Part shown: positions 46,752-60,060 of the stretch, piece by piece
Layout: each line of letters opens with the position of its first letter
Position numbering within the stretch: position 1 is the stretch's first letter
Assembly: GCA_023101725.1 (NCBI GenBank)
Contig: JALJCO010012624.1
Location: forward strand, 1-64,000
Direction of reading: 5' to 3'
Length of the DNA: 64,000 nt
Source: Atherinomorus stipes
Taxonomy: Eukaryota > Chordata > Actinopteri > Atheriniformes > Atherinidae
Made by a program: the position numbers and the translations under genes
The notes under the pieces: model-generated
What the model was told of the DNA's origin: nothing
Databases searched by the model: none
What the model saw: the letters and a program-made list of their open reading frames with translations, nothing else

Positions 46752-48504
46752 CCATGGAGACGTGTGGACCACCGTCTGTGACGTAACCATGGAGACGTGT
46801 GGACCTCCGTCTGTGACGTAACCATGGAAACGTGTGGACCTCGCTCTGTGACGTATCGGTGGAGACGTGTGGACCTCGCTCTGTCACGTAACCATGGAGA
46901 CGTGTGGACCTCGCTCTGTGACGTAACCGTGGAGACGTGTGGACCTCGCTCTGTGACGTAACCATGGAGACGTGTGAGTCTCGCTCTGTGATGTAACCAT
47001 GGAGACATGTGGACCTCGCTCTGTGAAGTAACCATGGAGACGTGTGGACCTCCGTCTGTGATGTTACCATGGAGACGCACGGACATCTCTCTGTGACGTA
47101 ACCATGGAGACGTGTAGAACTCGCTCTGTGAAGTAACCATGGAGACGTGTGGACCTCCGTCTGTGACGTTACCGTGGAGAAGCGTGGACGTCCCTCTGTG
47201 AAGTAACCATGGAGACGTGTGGACCTCCGTCTGTGACGTAACCATGGAGACGTGGGGACCTTGCTCTGTGACATAACCATGGAGACGTGTGGACGTCCCT
47301 CTGTGACGTAACCATGGAGACGTGTGGACCTCGCTCTGTTCCGTAACCATGGAGACGTGTGGACCTCGCTCTGTGATGTAACCTTGGAGATGTGTGGACG
47401 TTCCTCTGTGACATAACCATGGAGACGTGTGGACCTTGCTCTGTGACGTAACCATGGAGACGTGTGGACGTCCCTCTGTGACGTAACCATGGAGACGTGT
47501 GGACCTCGCTCTGTGACATAACCATGGAGACACGCGGCCGACCCTCTGTGATGTAACTATGGAGACGTGTGGACCTCGCACTGTGACGTAACCATGGAGA
47601 CGTGTGGACGTCCCTCTGTGACGTAACCATGGAGACGTGTGGACCTCCGTCTGTGACGTAACCATGGAGACATGCGGACCTCGCTCTGTGACATAACCAT
47701 GGAGACGCTTGGACCTCGCTCTGTGAAGTAACCATGGAGACGTGTGGACCTCGCTCTGTGACGTAACCAAGGAGACCCGTGGACCTCGCTCTGTGACGTA
47801 ACCATGGAGACGTGTGGACCTCACTCTGTGAAGTAACCATGGAGACGCGTGGAACTCGCTCTCTGAAACAACCATGGAGACGTGTGGACGTCTGTCTGTG
47901 ACGTATCCATGGAGACGTGTGGACGTCCCTCTGTGACACAACCATGCAGACGTGTGGACCTCCGTCTGTGATGTAACCATGGAGACGTGTGGACCTCTGT
48001 CTGTGATGTAACCATGGCGACGTGTGGACCTCCGTCTGTGACGTAACCATGGAGACGTGTGGACCTACGTCTGTGACGTAACCATGGAGACGTGTGGACC
48101 TCGCTCTATGATGTAACCATGGAGACGTGTGGACCTCGCTCTGTGACGTAACCATGGAGACGTGTGGACCTCCGTCTGTGATGTTACCATGGAGACGCGC
48201 GGACGTCTCTCTGTGACGTAACCATGGAGACGTGTGGAACTCGCTTTGTGAAGTAACCATGGAGACGTGTGGACCTCCATCTGTGACGTTACCATGGAGA
48301 CGCGTGGACGTTCCTCTGTGAAGTAACCATGGAGACGTGTGGACCTCGCTCTGTGACGTAACCAAGGAGACGCGTGGACCTTGCTCTGTGACGTAACCAT
48401 GGAGACGTGTGGACCTCACTCTGTGAAGTAACCATGGAGACGCGTGGAACTCTCTCTGTGAAGCAACCATGGAGACGTGTGGACGTCCGTCTATGACGTA
48501 ACCA

Positions 48505-51500
48505 TGGAGACGTGTGGACGTCCCTCTGTGACACAACCATGCAGACGTGTGGACCTCCGTCTGTGATGTAACCATGGAGACGTGTGGACCTCGCTCTATG
48601 ACGTAACCATGGAGACGTGGGGACCTCGCTCTGTGACGTAACCATGTAGACGTGTGGACCTCGCTCTGTGACGTAACCATGGAGATGTGTGGACCTCCGT
48701 CTGTGATGTTACCATGGAGACGCGCGGACGTCTCTCTGTGACGTAACCATGGAGACGTGTGGAACTCGCTCTGTGAAGTAACCATGGAGACGTGTGGACC
48801 TCCGTCTGTGACGTTACCATGGAGACGCGTGGACGTTCCTCTGTGACGTAACCATGGAGACGTGTGGACCTCCGTCTGTGACGTAACCATGGAGAAGTGT
48901 GGAGCTCCGTCTGCGACGTAACCATGGAGACGTGTGGACCTCGGTCTGTGACGAAACCATGGAGACGTGTGGACATCCGTCTTTGAAGTAACCATGGAGA
49001 CGTGTGGACCTCCGTCTGTCACGTAACCAAGGAGACGTGTGGACCTCGCACTGTGACGTAACCATGGAGACGTGTGGAGGTCCCTCTGTGACGTAACCAT
49101 GGAGACGTGTGGACGTCCCTCTGTGACGTAACCATGGAGACGTGTGGACCTCGCTCTGTGATGCAAACATGGACACGTGTGGATGTCCCTCTGTGACGTA
49201 ACCACGGAGACATGTGGAAGTCCCTCTGTGACGTAACCATGGAGACGTGTGGACCTCGCTCTGTGACGTAACCATGGAAACGTGTGGACCTCCGTCTGTG
49301 ATGTAACCATGGAGACGTGTGGACATCCCTCTGTGACGTAACCATGGAGACGTGTGGACCTCCGTCTGTGACGTAACCATGGAGAGGAGTGGACCTCGCA
49401 CTGTGACGTAACCATGGAGACGTGTGGACCTCCGTCTGTGACGTAACCATGGAGACGTGTGGACCTCCCTCTGTGACGTAACCATGGAGACGTGTGGACC
49501 TCCGTCTGTGACGTAACCATGGAGACGTGTGGACCTCCCTCTGTGACGTAACCATGGAGACGTGTGGACCTCGCACTGTGACGTAACCATGGAGCCGTGT
49601 GGAGGTCCCTCTGTGACGTAACCATGGAGACGTGTGGACGTCCCTCTGTGACGTAACCATGGAGACGTGTGGACCTCGCTCTGTGATGCAACCATGGAGA
49701 TGTGTGGATGTCCCTCTGTGACGTAACCATGGAGACATGTGGAAGTCCCTCTGTGACGTAACCATGGTATCGTGTGGACCTCGCTCTGTGACGTAACCAT
49801 GGAGACGTGTGGACCTCCGTCTGTGACGTAACCATGGAGACGTGTAGACCTCCGTCTGTGACGAAACCATGGAGACGTGCGGACCTCGCTCTGTTATGTA
49901 ACCATGGAGACGTGTGGAACTCGCTCTGTAAAGTAACCATGTAGACTTGTGGACTTCCATCTGTGATGTAACCATGGAGACGTGTGGACGTCCCTCTATG
50001 ACGTAACCATGGAGACGTGTGGACCTCCGTCTGTGACGTAACCATGGAGACGTGTGGACCTCGCTCTGTGACGTAACCATGGAGACGTGTGGACCTCCCT
50101 CTGTGACGTAACCATGGAGACGTGTGGACGTACCTCTGTGACGTAACCATGGAGACGGTGGACCTCCCTCTGTGACGTAACCATGGAGGTGTGTGGACCT
50201 TGCTCTGTGACGTGACCATGGAGACGTGTGGACCTCGCTCTGTCGCGTAACCATGGAGACGTGTGGACCTCGCTCTGTGACGTAACCATGGAGATGTGCG
50301 GACGTCCCTCTGTGACGTAACCATGGAGATGTGTGGACGTCCCTCTGTGACGTAACCAAGGAGACGTGTGGACCTCGCTCTGTGACGTAACCATGGAGAC
50401 GTGCGGACGTCCCTCTGTGACGTAACCATGGAGACGTGTGGACGTCCCTCTGTGACGTAACCATGGAGATGTGTGGACCTCACTCTGTGACGTAAACATG
50501 GAGACGTGTGGACCTCCGTCTGTGACGTAACCATGGAGACGTGTATATGTCCCTCTGTGACGTAACCATGGTATCGTGTGGACCTCGCTCTGTGACGTAA
50601 CCATGGAGACGTGTGGACCTCCGTCTGTGACATAACCATGGAGACGTGTGGACCTCCGTCTGTGACATAACCATGGAGACGTGTAGACCTCCGTCTGTGA
50701 CGAAACCATGGAGACGTGCGGACCTCCGTCTGTGACATAACCATGGAGACGTGTAGACCTCCCTCTGTGACGTAACCATGGAGACGTGTGGACGTCCCTC
50801 TGTGACGTAACCATGGAGACGTGTGGACCTCGCTCTGTGATGCAACCATGGAGACGTATGGATGTCCCTCTGTGACGTAACCATGGAGACGTGTGGATGT
50901 CCCTCTGTGAAGTAACCATGGTATCGTGTGGACCTCGCTCTTTGACGTAACCATGGAGACGTGTGGACCTCCGTCTGTGACGTAACCATGGAGACGTGTG
51001 GACCTCCGTCTGTGACGTAACCATGGAGACGTGTAGACCTCCGTCTGTGAGGAAACCATGGAGACGTGCGGACCTCGCTCTGTGCTGTAACCATGGAGAC
51101 GTGTGGAACTCGCTCGGTGAAGTAACCATGGAGACGTGTGGACCTCCGTCTGTAACGTAACCATGGAGACGTGTGGACTTCCGTCTGTGACGTAACCATG
51201 GAGACGTGTGGACGTCCCTCTATGACGTAACCATGGAGACGTGTGGACGTCCCTCTGTGACGTAACCATGGAGACCAGTGGACCTCGCTCTGTGACGTAA
51301 CCATGGAGACGTGTGGACCTCCGTCTGTGATGTAACCATGGAGACGTGTGGACATCCCTCTGTGACGTAACCATGGAGACGTGTGGACCTCCGTCTGTGA
51401 CGTAACCATGGAGACGAGTGGACCTCGCTCTGTGACGTAACCATGGAGACGTGTGGACCTCCGTCTGTGATGTAACCATGGAGACGTGTTGACCTCCGTC

Positions 51501-54500
51501 TGTGAGGTAACCATGGAGACGTGTGGACCTCTGTCTGTGACGTAACCATGGAAACGTGTGGACGTCCCTCTGTGACGTAACCATGAAGACGTGTGGACCT
51601 CGCTCTGTTACGTAACCATGGAGACGTGTGGACCTCGCTCTGTGATGTAACCTTGGAGATGTGTGGACGTCCCTCTGTGACGTAACCATGGAGACGTGTG
51701 GACGTCCCTCTGTGACGTAACCATGGAATCGTGTGGACCTCGCTCTGTGACGTAACCATGGAGACGTGTGGACCTCGCTCTGTGACGTAACCATGGAGAC
51801 GTGTGGACCTCGCTCTGTGACGTAACCATGGAGACGTGTGGACCTCCGTCTGTGACGTAACCATGGAGACGTGTGGACCTCTGTCTGTGACGTAACCATG
51901 GAGACATGTAGACCTCCGTCTGTGATGAAACCATGGAGACGTGCGGACCTCACTCTGTGATGTAACCATGGAGACGTGTGGAACTCGCTCGGTGAAGTAA
52001 CCATGGAGACGTGTGGACCTCCGTCTGTAACGTAACCATGGAGACGTGTGGACTTGCGTCTGTGACGTAACCATGGAGACGTGTGGACGTCCCTCTATGA
52101 CGTAACCATGGAGACGTGTGGACGTACCTCTGTGACGTAACAATGGAGACGTGTGGACCTCCGTCTGTGACGTAACCATGGAGACGTGTGGACCTCCCTC
52201 TGTGACGTAACCATGGAGACGTGTGGACCTCGCACTGTGAAGTAACCATGGAGACGTGTGGAGGTCCCTCTGTGACGTAACCATGGAGACGTGTGGACGT
52301 CCCTCTGTGACGTAACCATGGAGACGTGTGGACCTCCCTCTGTGATGCAACCATGGAGACGTATGGATGTCCCTCTGTGACGTAACCATGGAGACATGTG
52401 GAAGTCCCTCTGTGACGTAACCATGGAGACGTGTGGACCTCGCTCTGTGACATAACCATGGAGACGTGTGGACCTCGCTCTGTGATGTAACCATGGAGAC
52501 GTGAGGACCTCGCTCTGTGACGTAACCATGGAGACGTGTGGACGTCCCTCTATGACGTAACCATAAAGGTGTGTGGACCTCGCTCTGTTACGTAACCATG
52601 GAGACGTGTGGACCTCCGTCTGTGACGTAACCATGGAGACGTGTGGATGTCCCTCTGTGAAGTAACCATGGTATCGTGTGGAACTCGCTCTGTGACGAAA
52701 CCATGGAGACGTGTGGACCTCCGTCTGTGACGTAACCATGGAGACGTGTGGACCTCCGTCTGTGACGTAACCATGGAGACGTGTAGACCTCCGTCTGTGA
52801 CGAAACCATGGAGACGTGCGGACCTCGCTCTGTGCTGTAACCATGGAGACGTGTGGAACTCGCTCGGTGAAGTAACAATGGAGATGTGTGGACCTCCGTC
52901 TGTAACGTAACCATGGAGACGTGTGGACTCCCGTCTGTGACGTAACCATGGAGACGTATGGACGTCCCTCTATGACGTAACCATGGAGACATGTGGACGT
53001 CCCTCTGTGACGTAACCATGGAGACCAGTGGACCTCGCTCTGTGACGTAACCATGGAGACGTGTGGACCTCCGTCTGTGATGTAACCATGGAGACGTGTG
53101 GACATCCCTCTGTGACGTAACCATGGAGACGTGTGGACCTCCGTCTGTGACGTAACCATGGAGACGAGTGGACCTCGCACTGTGACGTAACCATGGAGAC
53201 GTGTGGACCTCCGTCTGTGATGTAACCATGGAGACGTGTTGACCTCCGTCTGTGACGAAACCATGGAGACTTTCGGACCTCGCTCTGTCATGTAACCATG
53301 GAGACGTGTGGAACTCGCTCTGTAAAGTAACCATGAAGACTTGTGGACTTCCATCTGTGATGTAACCATGGAGACGTGTGGACGTCCCTCTATGACGTAA
53401 CCATGGAGACGTGTGGACCTCCGTCTGTGACGTAACCATGGAGACGTGTGGACCTCGCTCTGTGACGTAACCATGGAGACGTGTGGACCTCCCTCTGTGA
53501 CGTAACCATGGAGACGTGTGGACGTACCTCTGTGACGTAACCATGGAGACGGTGGACCTCCCTCTGTGACGTAACCATGGAGGTGTGTGGACCTTGCTCT
53601 GTGACGTGACCATGGAGACGTGTGGACCTCGCTCTGTCGCGTAACCATGGAGACGTGTGGACCTCGCTCTGTGACGTAACCATGGAGATGTGCGGACGTC
53701 CCTCTGTGACGTAACCATGGAGACGTGTGGACGTCCCTCTGTGACGTTACCAAGGAGACGTGTGGACCTCGCTCTGTGACGTAACCATGGAGACGTGCGG
53801 ACGTCCCTCTGTGACGTAACCATGGAGACGTGTGGACATCCCTCTGTGACGTAACCATGGAGATGTGTGGACCTCACTCTGTGACGTAAACATGGAGACG
53901 TGTGGACCTCCGTCTGTGACGTAACCATGGAGACGTGTAGATGTCCCTCTGTGACGTAACCATGGTATCGTGTGGACCTCGCTCTGTGACGTAACCATGG
54001 AGACGTGTGGACCTCCGTCTGTGACGTAACCATGGAGACGTGTGGACCTCCGTCTGTGACATAACCATGGAGACGTGTAGACCTCCGTCTGTGACGAAAC
54101 CATGGAGACGTGCGGACCTCCGTCTGTGACATAACCATGGAGACGTGTAGACCTCCGTCTGAGATGTAACCATGTAGACGTGTGGAACTCGCTCTGTGAA
54201 GTAACCATGGAGACGTGTGGACTTCCGTCCGTGACGTAACCATGGAGACGTGTGGACGTCCCTCTGTGACACAACCATGCAGACGTGTGGACCTCCGTCT
54301 GTGATGTAACCATGGAGACGTGTGGACCTCGCTCTATGACGTAACCATGGAGACGTGGGGACCTCGCTCTGTGACGTAACCATGTAGACGTGTGGGTCTC
54401 GCTCTGTGATGTAACCATGGAGACGTGTGGACCTCGCTCTGTGACGTAACCATGTAGACGTGTGGACCTCGCTCTGTGACGTAACCATGGAGACGTGTGG

Positions 54501-55518
54501 ACCTCCGTCTGTGATGTTACCATGGAGACGCGCGGACGTCTCTCTGTGACGTAACCATGGAGACGTGTGGAACTCGCTCTGTGAAGTAACCATGGAGACG
54601 TGTGGACCTCCGTCTGTGACGTTACCATGGAGACGCGTGGACGTTCCTCTGTGACGTAACCATGGAGACGTGTGGACCTCCGTCTGTGACGTAACCATGG
54701 AGAAGTGTGGAGCTCCGTCTGCGACGTTACCATGGAGACGTGTGGACCTCGGTCTGTGACGAAACCATGGAGACTTGTGGACATCCATCTTTGAAGTAAC
54801 CATGGAGACGTGTGGACCTCCGTCTGTCACGTAACCAAGGAGACGTGTGGACCTCGCACTGTGACGTAACCATGGAGACGTGTGGAGGTCCCTCTGTGAC
54901 GTAACCATGGAGACGTGTGGACGTCCCTCTGTGACGTAACCATGGAGACGTGTGGACCTCGCTCTGTGATGCAACCATGGACACGTGTGGATGTCCCTCT
55001 GTGACGTAACCATGGAGACATGTGGAAGTCCCTCTGTGACGTAACCATGGAGACGTGTGGACCTCGCTCTGTGACGTAACCATGGAAACGTGTGGACCTC
55101 CGTCTGTGATGTAACCATGGAGACGTGTGGACATCCCTCTGTGACGTAACCATGGAGACGTGTGGACCTCCGTCTGTGACGTAACCATGGAGAGGAGTGG
55201 ACCTCGCACTGTGACGTAACCATGGAGACGTGTGGACCTCCGTCTGTGACGTAACCATGGAGACGTGTGGACCTCCCTCTGTGACGAAACCATGGAGACG
55301 TGTGGACCTCCGTCTGTGACGTAACCATGGAGACGTGTGGACCTCCCTCTGTGACGTAACCATGGAGACGTGTGGACCTCGCACTGTGACGTAACCATGG
55401 AGACGTGTGGAGGTCCCTCTGTGACGTAACCATGGAGACGTGTGGACGTCCCTCTGTGACGTAACCATGGAGACGTGTGGACCTCGCTCTGTGATGCAAC
55501 CATGGAGACGTATGGATG
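48505..55518. repeat. Dispersed duplication in satellite B (48.5-49.7 kb copied at 54.2-55.5 kb)
   Basis: catgcag at 48538 matches 54276 (offset 5,738). After two extra units in the second copy, agaagtgtggagctcc at 48893 matches 54701 and agaggagtgg at 49383 matches 55191 (offset 5,808). Unit order agrees from about 48505 to 49710 and from about 54243 to 55518. Differences are single bases plus the 70-bp gain. Confidence 0.75.
49861..54158. repeat. Dispersed duplication in satellite B (49.9-50.8 kb copied at 53.3-54.2 kb, offset 3,394 bp)
   Basis: Landmarks at a constant 3,394-bp offset are acgaaacc (49861 and 53255), tgtaaagtaa (49927 and 53321), the short unit ggagacggtgg (50151 and 53545) and tgtcgcgtaa (50241 and 53635). 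Agreement ends near 50765 and 54158. The offset is 97 units minus one base. Confidence 0.8.
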
Positions 55519-56420
55519 TCCCTCTGTGAGCGTAACCATGGAGACGTGTGGATGTCCCTCTGTGAAGTAACCATGGTATCGTGTGGACCTCGCTCTTTGA
55601 CGTAACCATGGAGACGTGTGGACCTCCGTCTGTGACGTAACCATGGAGACGTGTGGACCTCCGTCTGTGACGTAACCATGGAGACGTGTGGACCTCCGTC
55701 TGTGAGGAAACCATGGAGACGTGCGGACCTCGCTCTGTGCTGTAACCATGGAGACGTGTGGAACTCGCTCGGTGAAGTAACCATGGAGACGTGTGGACCT
55801 CCGTCTGTAACGTAACCATGGAGACGTGTGGACTTCCGTCTGTGACGTAACCATGGAGACGTGTGGACGTCCCTCTGTGACGTAACCATGGAGACGTGTG
55901 GACGTCCCTCTGTGACGTAACCATGGAGACCAGTGGACCTCGCTCTGTGACGTAACCATGGAGACGTGTGGACCTCCGTCTGTGATGTAACCATGGAGAC
56001 GTGTGGACATCCCTCTGTGACGTAACCATGGAGACGTGTGGACCTCCGTCTGTGACGTAACCATGGAGACGAGTGGACCTCGCACTGTGACGTAACCATG
56101 GAGACGTGTGGACCTCCGTCTGTGATGTAACCATGGAGACGTGTTGACCTCCGTCTGTGAGGTAACCATGGAGACGTGTGGACCTCTGTCTGTGACGTAA
56201 CCATGGAAACGTGTGGACGTCCCTCTGTGACGTAACCATGAAGACGTGTGGACCTCGCTCTGTTACGTAACCATGGAGACGTGTGGACCTCGCTCTGTGA
56301 TGTAACCTTGGAGATGTGTGGACGTCCCTCTGTGACGTAACCATGGAGACGTGTGGACGTCCCTCTGTGACGTAACCATGGAATCGTGTGGACCTCGCTC
56401 TGTGACGTAACCATGGAGAC
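50830..56420. repeat. Nested copies of a gagaccagtgg-bearing segment (offsets 1,750 and 4,655 bp)
   Basis: The rare unit gagaccagtgg is at 51271, 53021 and 55926. Offsets are 1,750 bp (50 units) and 2,905 bp (83 units). Neighbouring units agree over about 50880-51520 versus 52630-53260, and over about 50830-51765 versus 55485-56420. Further copies of the same unit lie at 57189, 60328 and 62812 in more altered surroundings. Confidence 0.75.
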
Positions 56421-56899
56421 GTGTAGACCTCCCTCTGTGACGTAACCATGGAGACGTGCGGACCTCGCTCTGTGATGTAACCATGGAGACGTGTGGACCT
56501 CCGTCTGTGACGTAACCATGGAGACGTGTGGACCTCTCTCTGTGACGTAACCATGGAGACATGTGGACCTCCGTCTGTGATGTAACCATGGAGACGTGCG
56601 GACCTCACTCTGTGACGTAACCATGGAGACGTGTGGACCTCCCTCTGTGATGTAACCATGGAGACGTGTGGACCTCCCTCTGTGACGTAACCATGGAGAC
56701 GTGTGGAACTTCGTCTGTGACGTAACCATGGAGACGTGTGGACCTCCGTCTATGACGTAACCATGGAGACGTGTGGACTTCCGTCTGTGACGTAACCATG
56801 GAGACGTGTGGACCTCCCTCTGTGAGGTAACCATGGAGACGTGTGGACCTACGTCTGTGACGTAACCATGGAGACGTGTGGACCTCCCTCTGTGAGGAA

Positions 56900-59800
56900 A
56901 CCATGGAGACGTGTGGACCCTCGCTCTGTGCTGTAACCATGGAGACGTGTGGAGCTCCGCTCTGTGACGTAACCATGGAGACGTGTGGACCTCCCTGCTG
57001 TGACGTAACCATGGAGGCGTGTGGACCTCGCTCTGTGATGTAACCATGGAGACGTGTGGACGTCCGTCTGTGACGTAACCATGGAGACGTGTGGACTTCC
57101 GTCTGTGACGTAACCATGGAGACGTGTGGACCTCCCTCTGTGACGTAACCATGGAGACGTGTGGACGTCCCTCTGTGATGTAACCATGGAGACCAGTGGA
57201 CCTCCGCTCTGTGACGTAACCATGGAGACGTGTGGACCTCCGTCTGTGATGTAACCATGGAGACGTGTGGACATCCCTCTGTGACGTAACCATGGAGACG
57301 TGTGGACCTCCGTCTGTGACGTAACCATGGAGACGAGTGGACCTCGCACTGTGACGTAACCATGGAGACGTGTGGACCTCCGTCTGTGATGTAACCATGG
57401 AGACGTGTTGACCTCCGTCTGTGAGGTAACCATGGAGACGTGTGGACCTCTGTCTGTGACGTAACCATGGAGACGTGTGGGCGTCCCTCTGTGACGTAAC
57501 CATGGAGACGTGTGGACCTCCCTCTGTGACGTAACCATGGAGACGTGTGGACCTCGCTCTGTGATGTAACCATGGAGACGTGTGGACGTCCCTCTGTGAC
57601 GTAACCATGGAGACGTGTGGACGTCCCTCTGTGACGTAACCATGGAGATCGTGTGGACCTCGCTCTGTGACGTAACCATGGAGACGTGTGGACCTCGCTC
57701 TGTGACGTAACCATGGAGACGTGTGGACCTCGCTCTGTGACGTAACCATGGAGACGTGTGGACCTCCGTCTGTGACGTAACCATGGAGACGTGTGGACCT
57801 CTCTCTGTGACGTAACCATGTAGACGTGTAGACCTCCGTCTGTGACGAAACCATGGAGACGTGTGGACCTCCCTCTGTGATGTAACTATGGAGACGTGTG
57901 GACCTCCTCGGTGACGTAACCATGGAGACGTGTGGACCTCCGTCTGTGACGTAACCATGGAGAGGCGTGTGGACTTGCGTCTGTGAGGTAACCATGGAGA
58001 CGTGTGGACGTCCTCTGTAGACGTAACCATGGAGACGTGTGGACGTCCCTCTGTGACCTAACCATGGAGACATGTGGACCTCGCTCTGTGATGTAACCAT
58101 GGAGACGTGTGGACCTCCGTCTGTGACCTTACCATGGAGACGTGCGGACCTCCGCTCTGTGACGTAACCATGGAGACGTGTGGACGTCCCTCTGTGACGT
58201 AACCATGGAGACGTGTGGACCTCCCTCTGTGATGTAACCATGGAGACGTGTGGAGCTCCGCTCTGTGAAGTAACCATGGAGACGTGTGGACTTCGGTCTG
58301 GCGTAACCATGGAGCGTGTGGGCGTCCCTCTGTGACGTGACCATGGAGAGGGTGTAACCAGGGGACCGTCCCTCTGTGACGTAACCATGGAGACGTGTGG
58401 ACCTCGCTCTGTGACGTAACCATGGAGACGTGTGGACGTCCCTCTGTGCCGTAACCATGGAGACGTGTGGTCGTCCCTCTGTGACGTAACCATGGAGACG
58501 TGTGGACCTCCCTCTGTGACGTAACCATGGAGACGTGTGGACCTCCCTCTGTGACGTAACCATGGAGACGTGTGGACCTCCGCTCTGTGACGTAACCATG
58601 GAGACGTGTGGACCTCCCTCTGTGACGTAACCATGGAGACGTGTGGACCTCCGTCTGTGACGTAATCATGGAGACGTGTGGACCTCCGTCTGTGACGTAA
58701 CCATGGAGACGTGTGGACCTCCCTCTGTGACGTAACCATGGAGACGTGTGGACCTCGCTCTGTGACGTAACCATGGAGACGTGTGGACCTCCCTCTGTGA
58801 CGTAACCATGGAGACGTGTGGACGTCCCCTCTGTGACGTAACCATGGAGACGTGTGGACCTCCCTCTGTGACGTAACCATGGAGACGTGTGGACCTCCCT
58901 CTGTGACGTAACCATGGAGACGTGTGGACCTCGCTCTGTGACGTAACCATGGAGACGTGTGGACGTCCCTCTGTGACGTAACCATGGAGACGTGTGGACG
59001 TCCCTCTGTGACGTAACCATGGAGACGTGTGGACCTCCCTCTGTGACGTAACCATGGAGACGTGTGGACCTCCCTCTGTGACGTAACCATGGAGACGTGT
59101 GGACCTCCCTCTGTGACGTAACCATGGAGATGTGTGGACCTCCCTCTGTGACGTAACCATGGAGACGTGTGGACCTCCGTCTGTGACGTAACCATGGAGA
59201 CGTGTGGACCTCCCTCTGTGACGTAACCATGGAGACGTGTGGACGTCCCTCTGTGAAGTAACCATGGAGACGTGTGGACCTCCGTCTGTGACGTAACCAT
59301 GGTATCGTGTGGACCCTCGCTCTGTGACGTAACCATGGAGACGTGTGGACCTCCGTCTGTGACGTAACCATGGAGACGTGTGGGTCTCCCTCTGTGATGT
59401 AACCATGGAGACGTGTGGACGTCCCTCTGTGACGTACCATGGAGACGTGTGGGCCTCGCTCTGTGACGTAACCATGGAGACGTGTGTGGACCTCCGTCTG
59501 TGATGTAACCATGGAGACGTGTGGACATCCCTCTGTGACGTAACCATGGAGACGTGTGGACCTCCCTCTGTGACGTAACCATGGAGACGTGTGGACCTCC
59601 GTCTGTGACGTAACCATGGAGACGTGTGGACCTCCCTCTGTGACGTAACCATGGAGACGTGTGGACCTCCTCTGTGACGTAACCATGGAGACGTGTGGAC
59701 CTCCGTCTGTGACGTAACCATGGAGACGTGTGGACCTCGCTCTGTGACGTAACCATGGAGACGTGTGTGGACCTCCGTCTGTGACGTAACCATGGAGACG

Positions 59801-60060
59801 TGTGGACCTCCCTCTGTGACGTAACCATGGAGACGTGTGGACCTCCCTCTGTGACGTAACCATGGAGACGTGTGGAGCTCCCCTCTGTGACGTAACCATG
59901 GAGACGTGTGGACGTCCCTCTGTGACGTACACCCATGGAGACGTGTGGACCCTCCGCTCTGTGATGCAACCATGGAGACGTGTGGATGTCCGCTCTGTGA
60001 CGTAACCATGGAGACGTGGTGGACGCTCCCTCTGTGACGTAACCATGGAGACGTGTGGAC
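56900..60060. repeat. Satellite B stretch with many irregular small indels
   Basis: Units here are more uniform than elsewhere (long runs with only cctccctct or cctccgtct tails), yet they are punctuated by single-base gains or losses: accctcgctct, gctccgctct, gtgtgtggacc, cgtacacccatgg, gagaggcgtgtgg. A badly scrambled spot at 58295-58365 includes gagagggtgtaaccagggg. In contrast, most other inter-landmark distances in the window are exact multiples of 35. Low-quality consensus is a likely cause. Confidence 0.65.
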
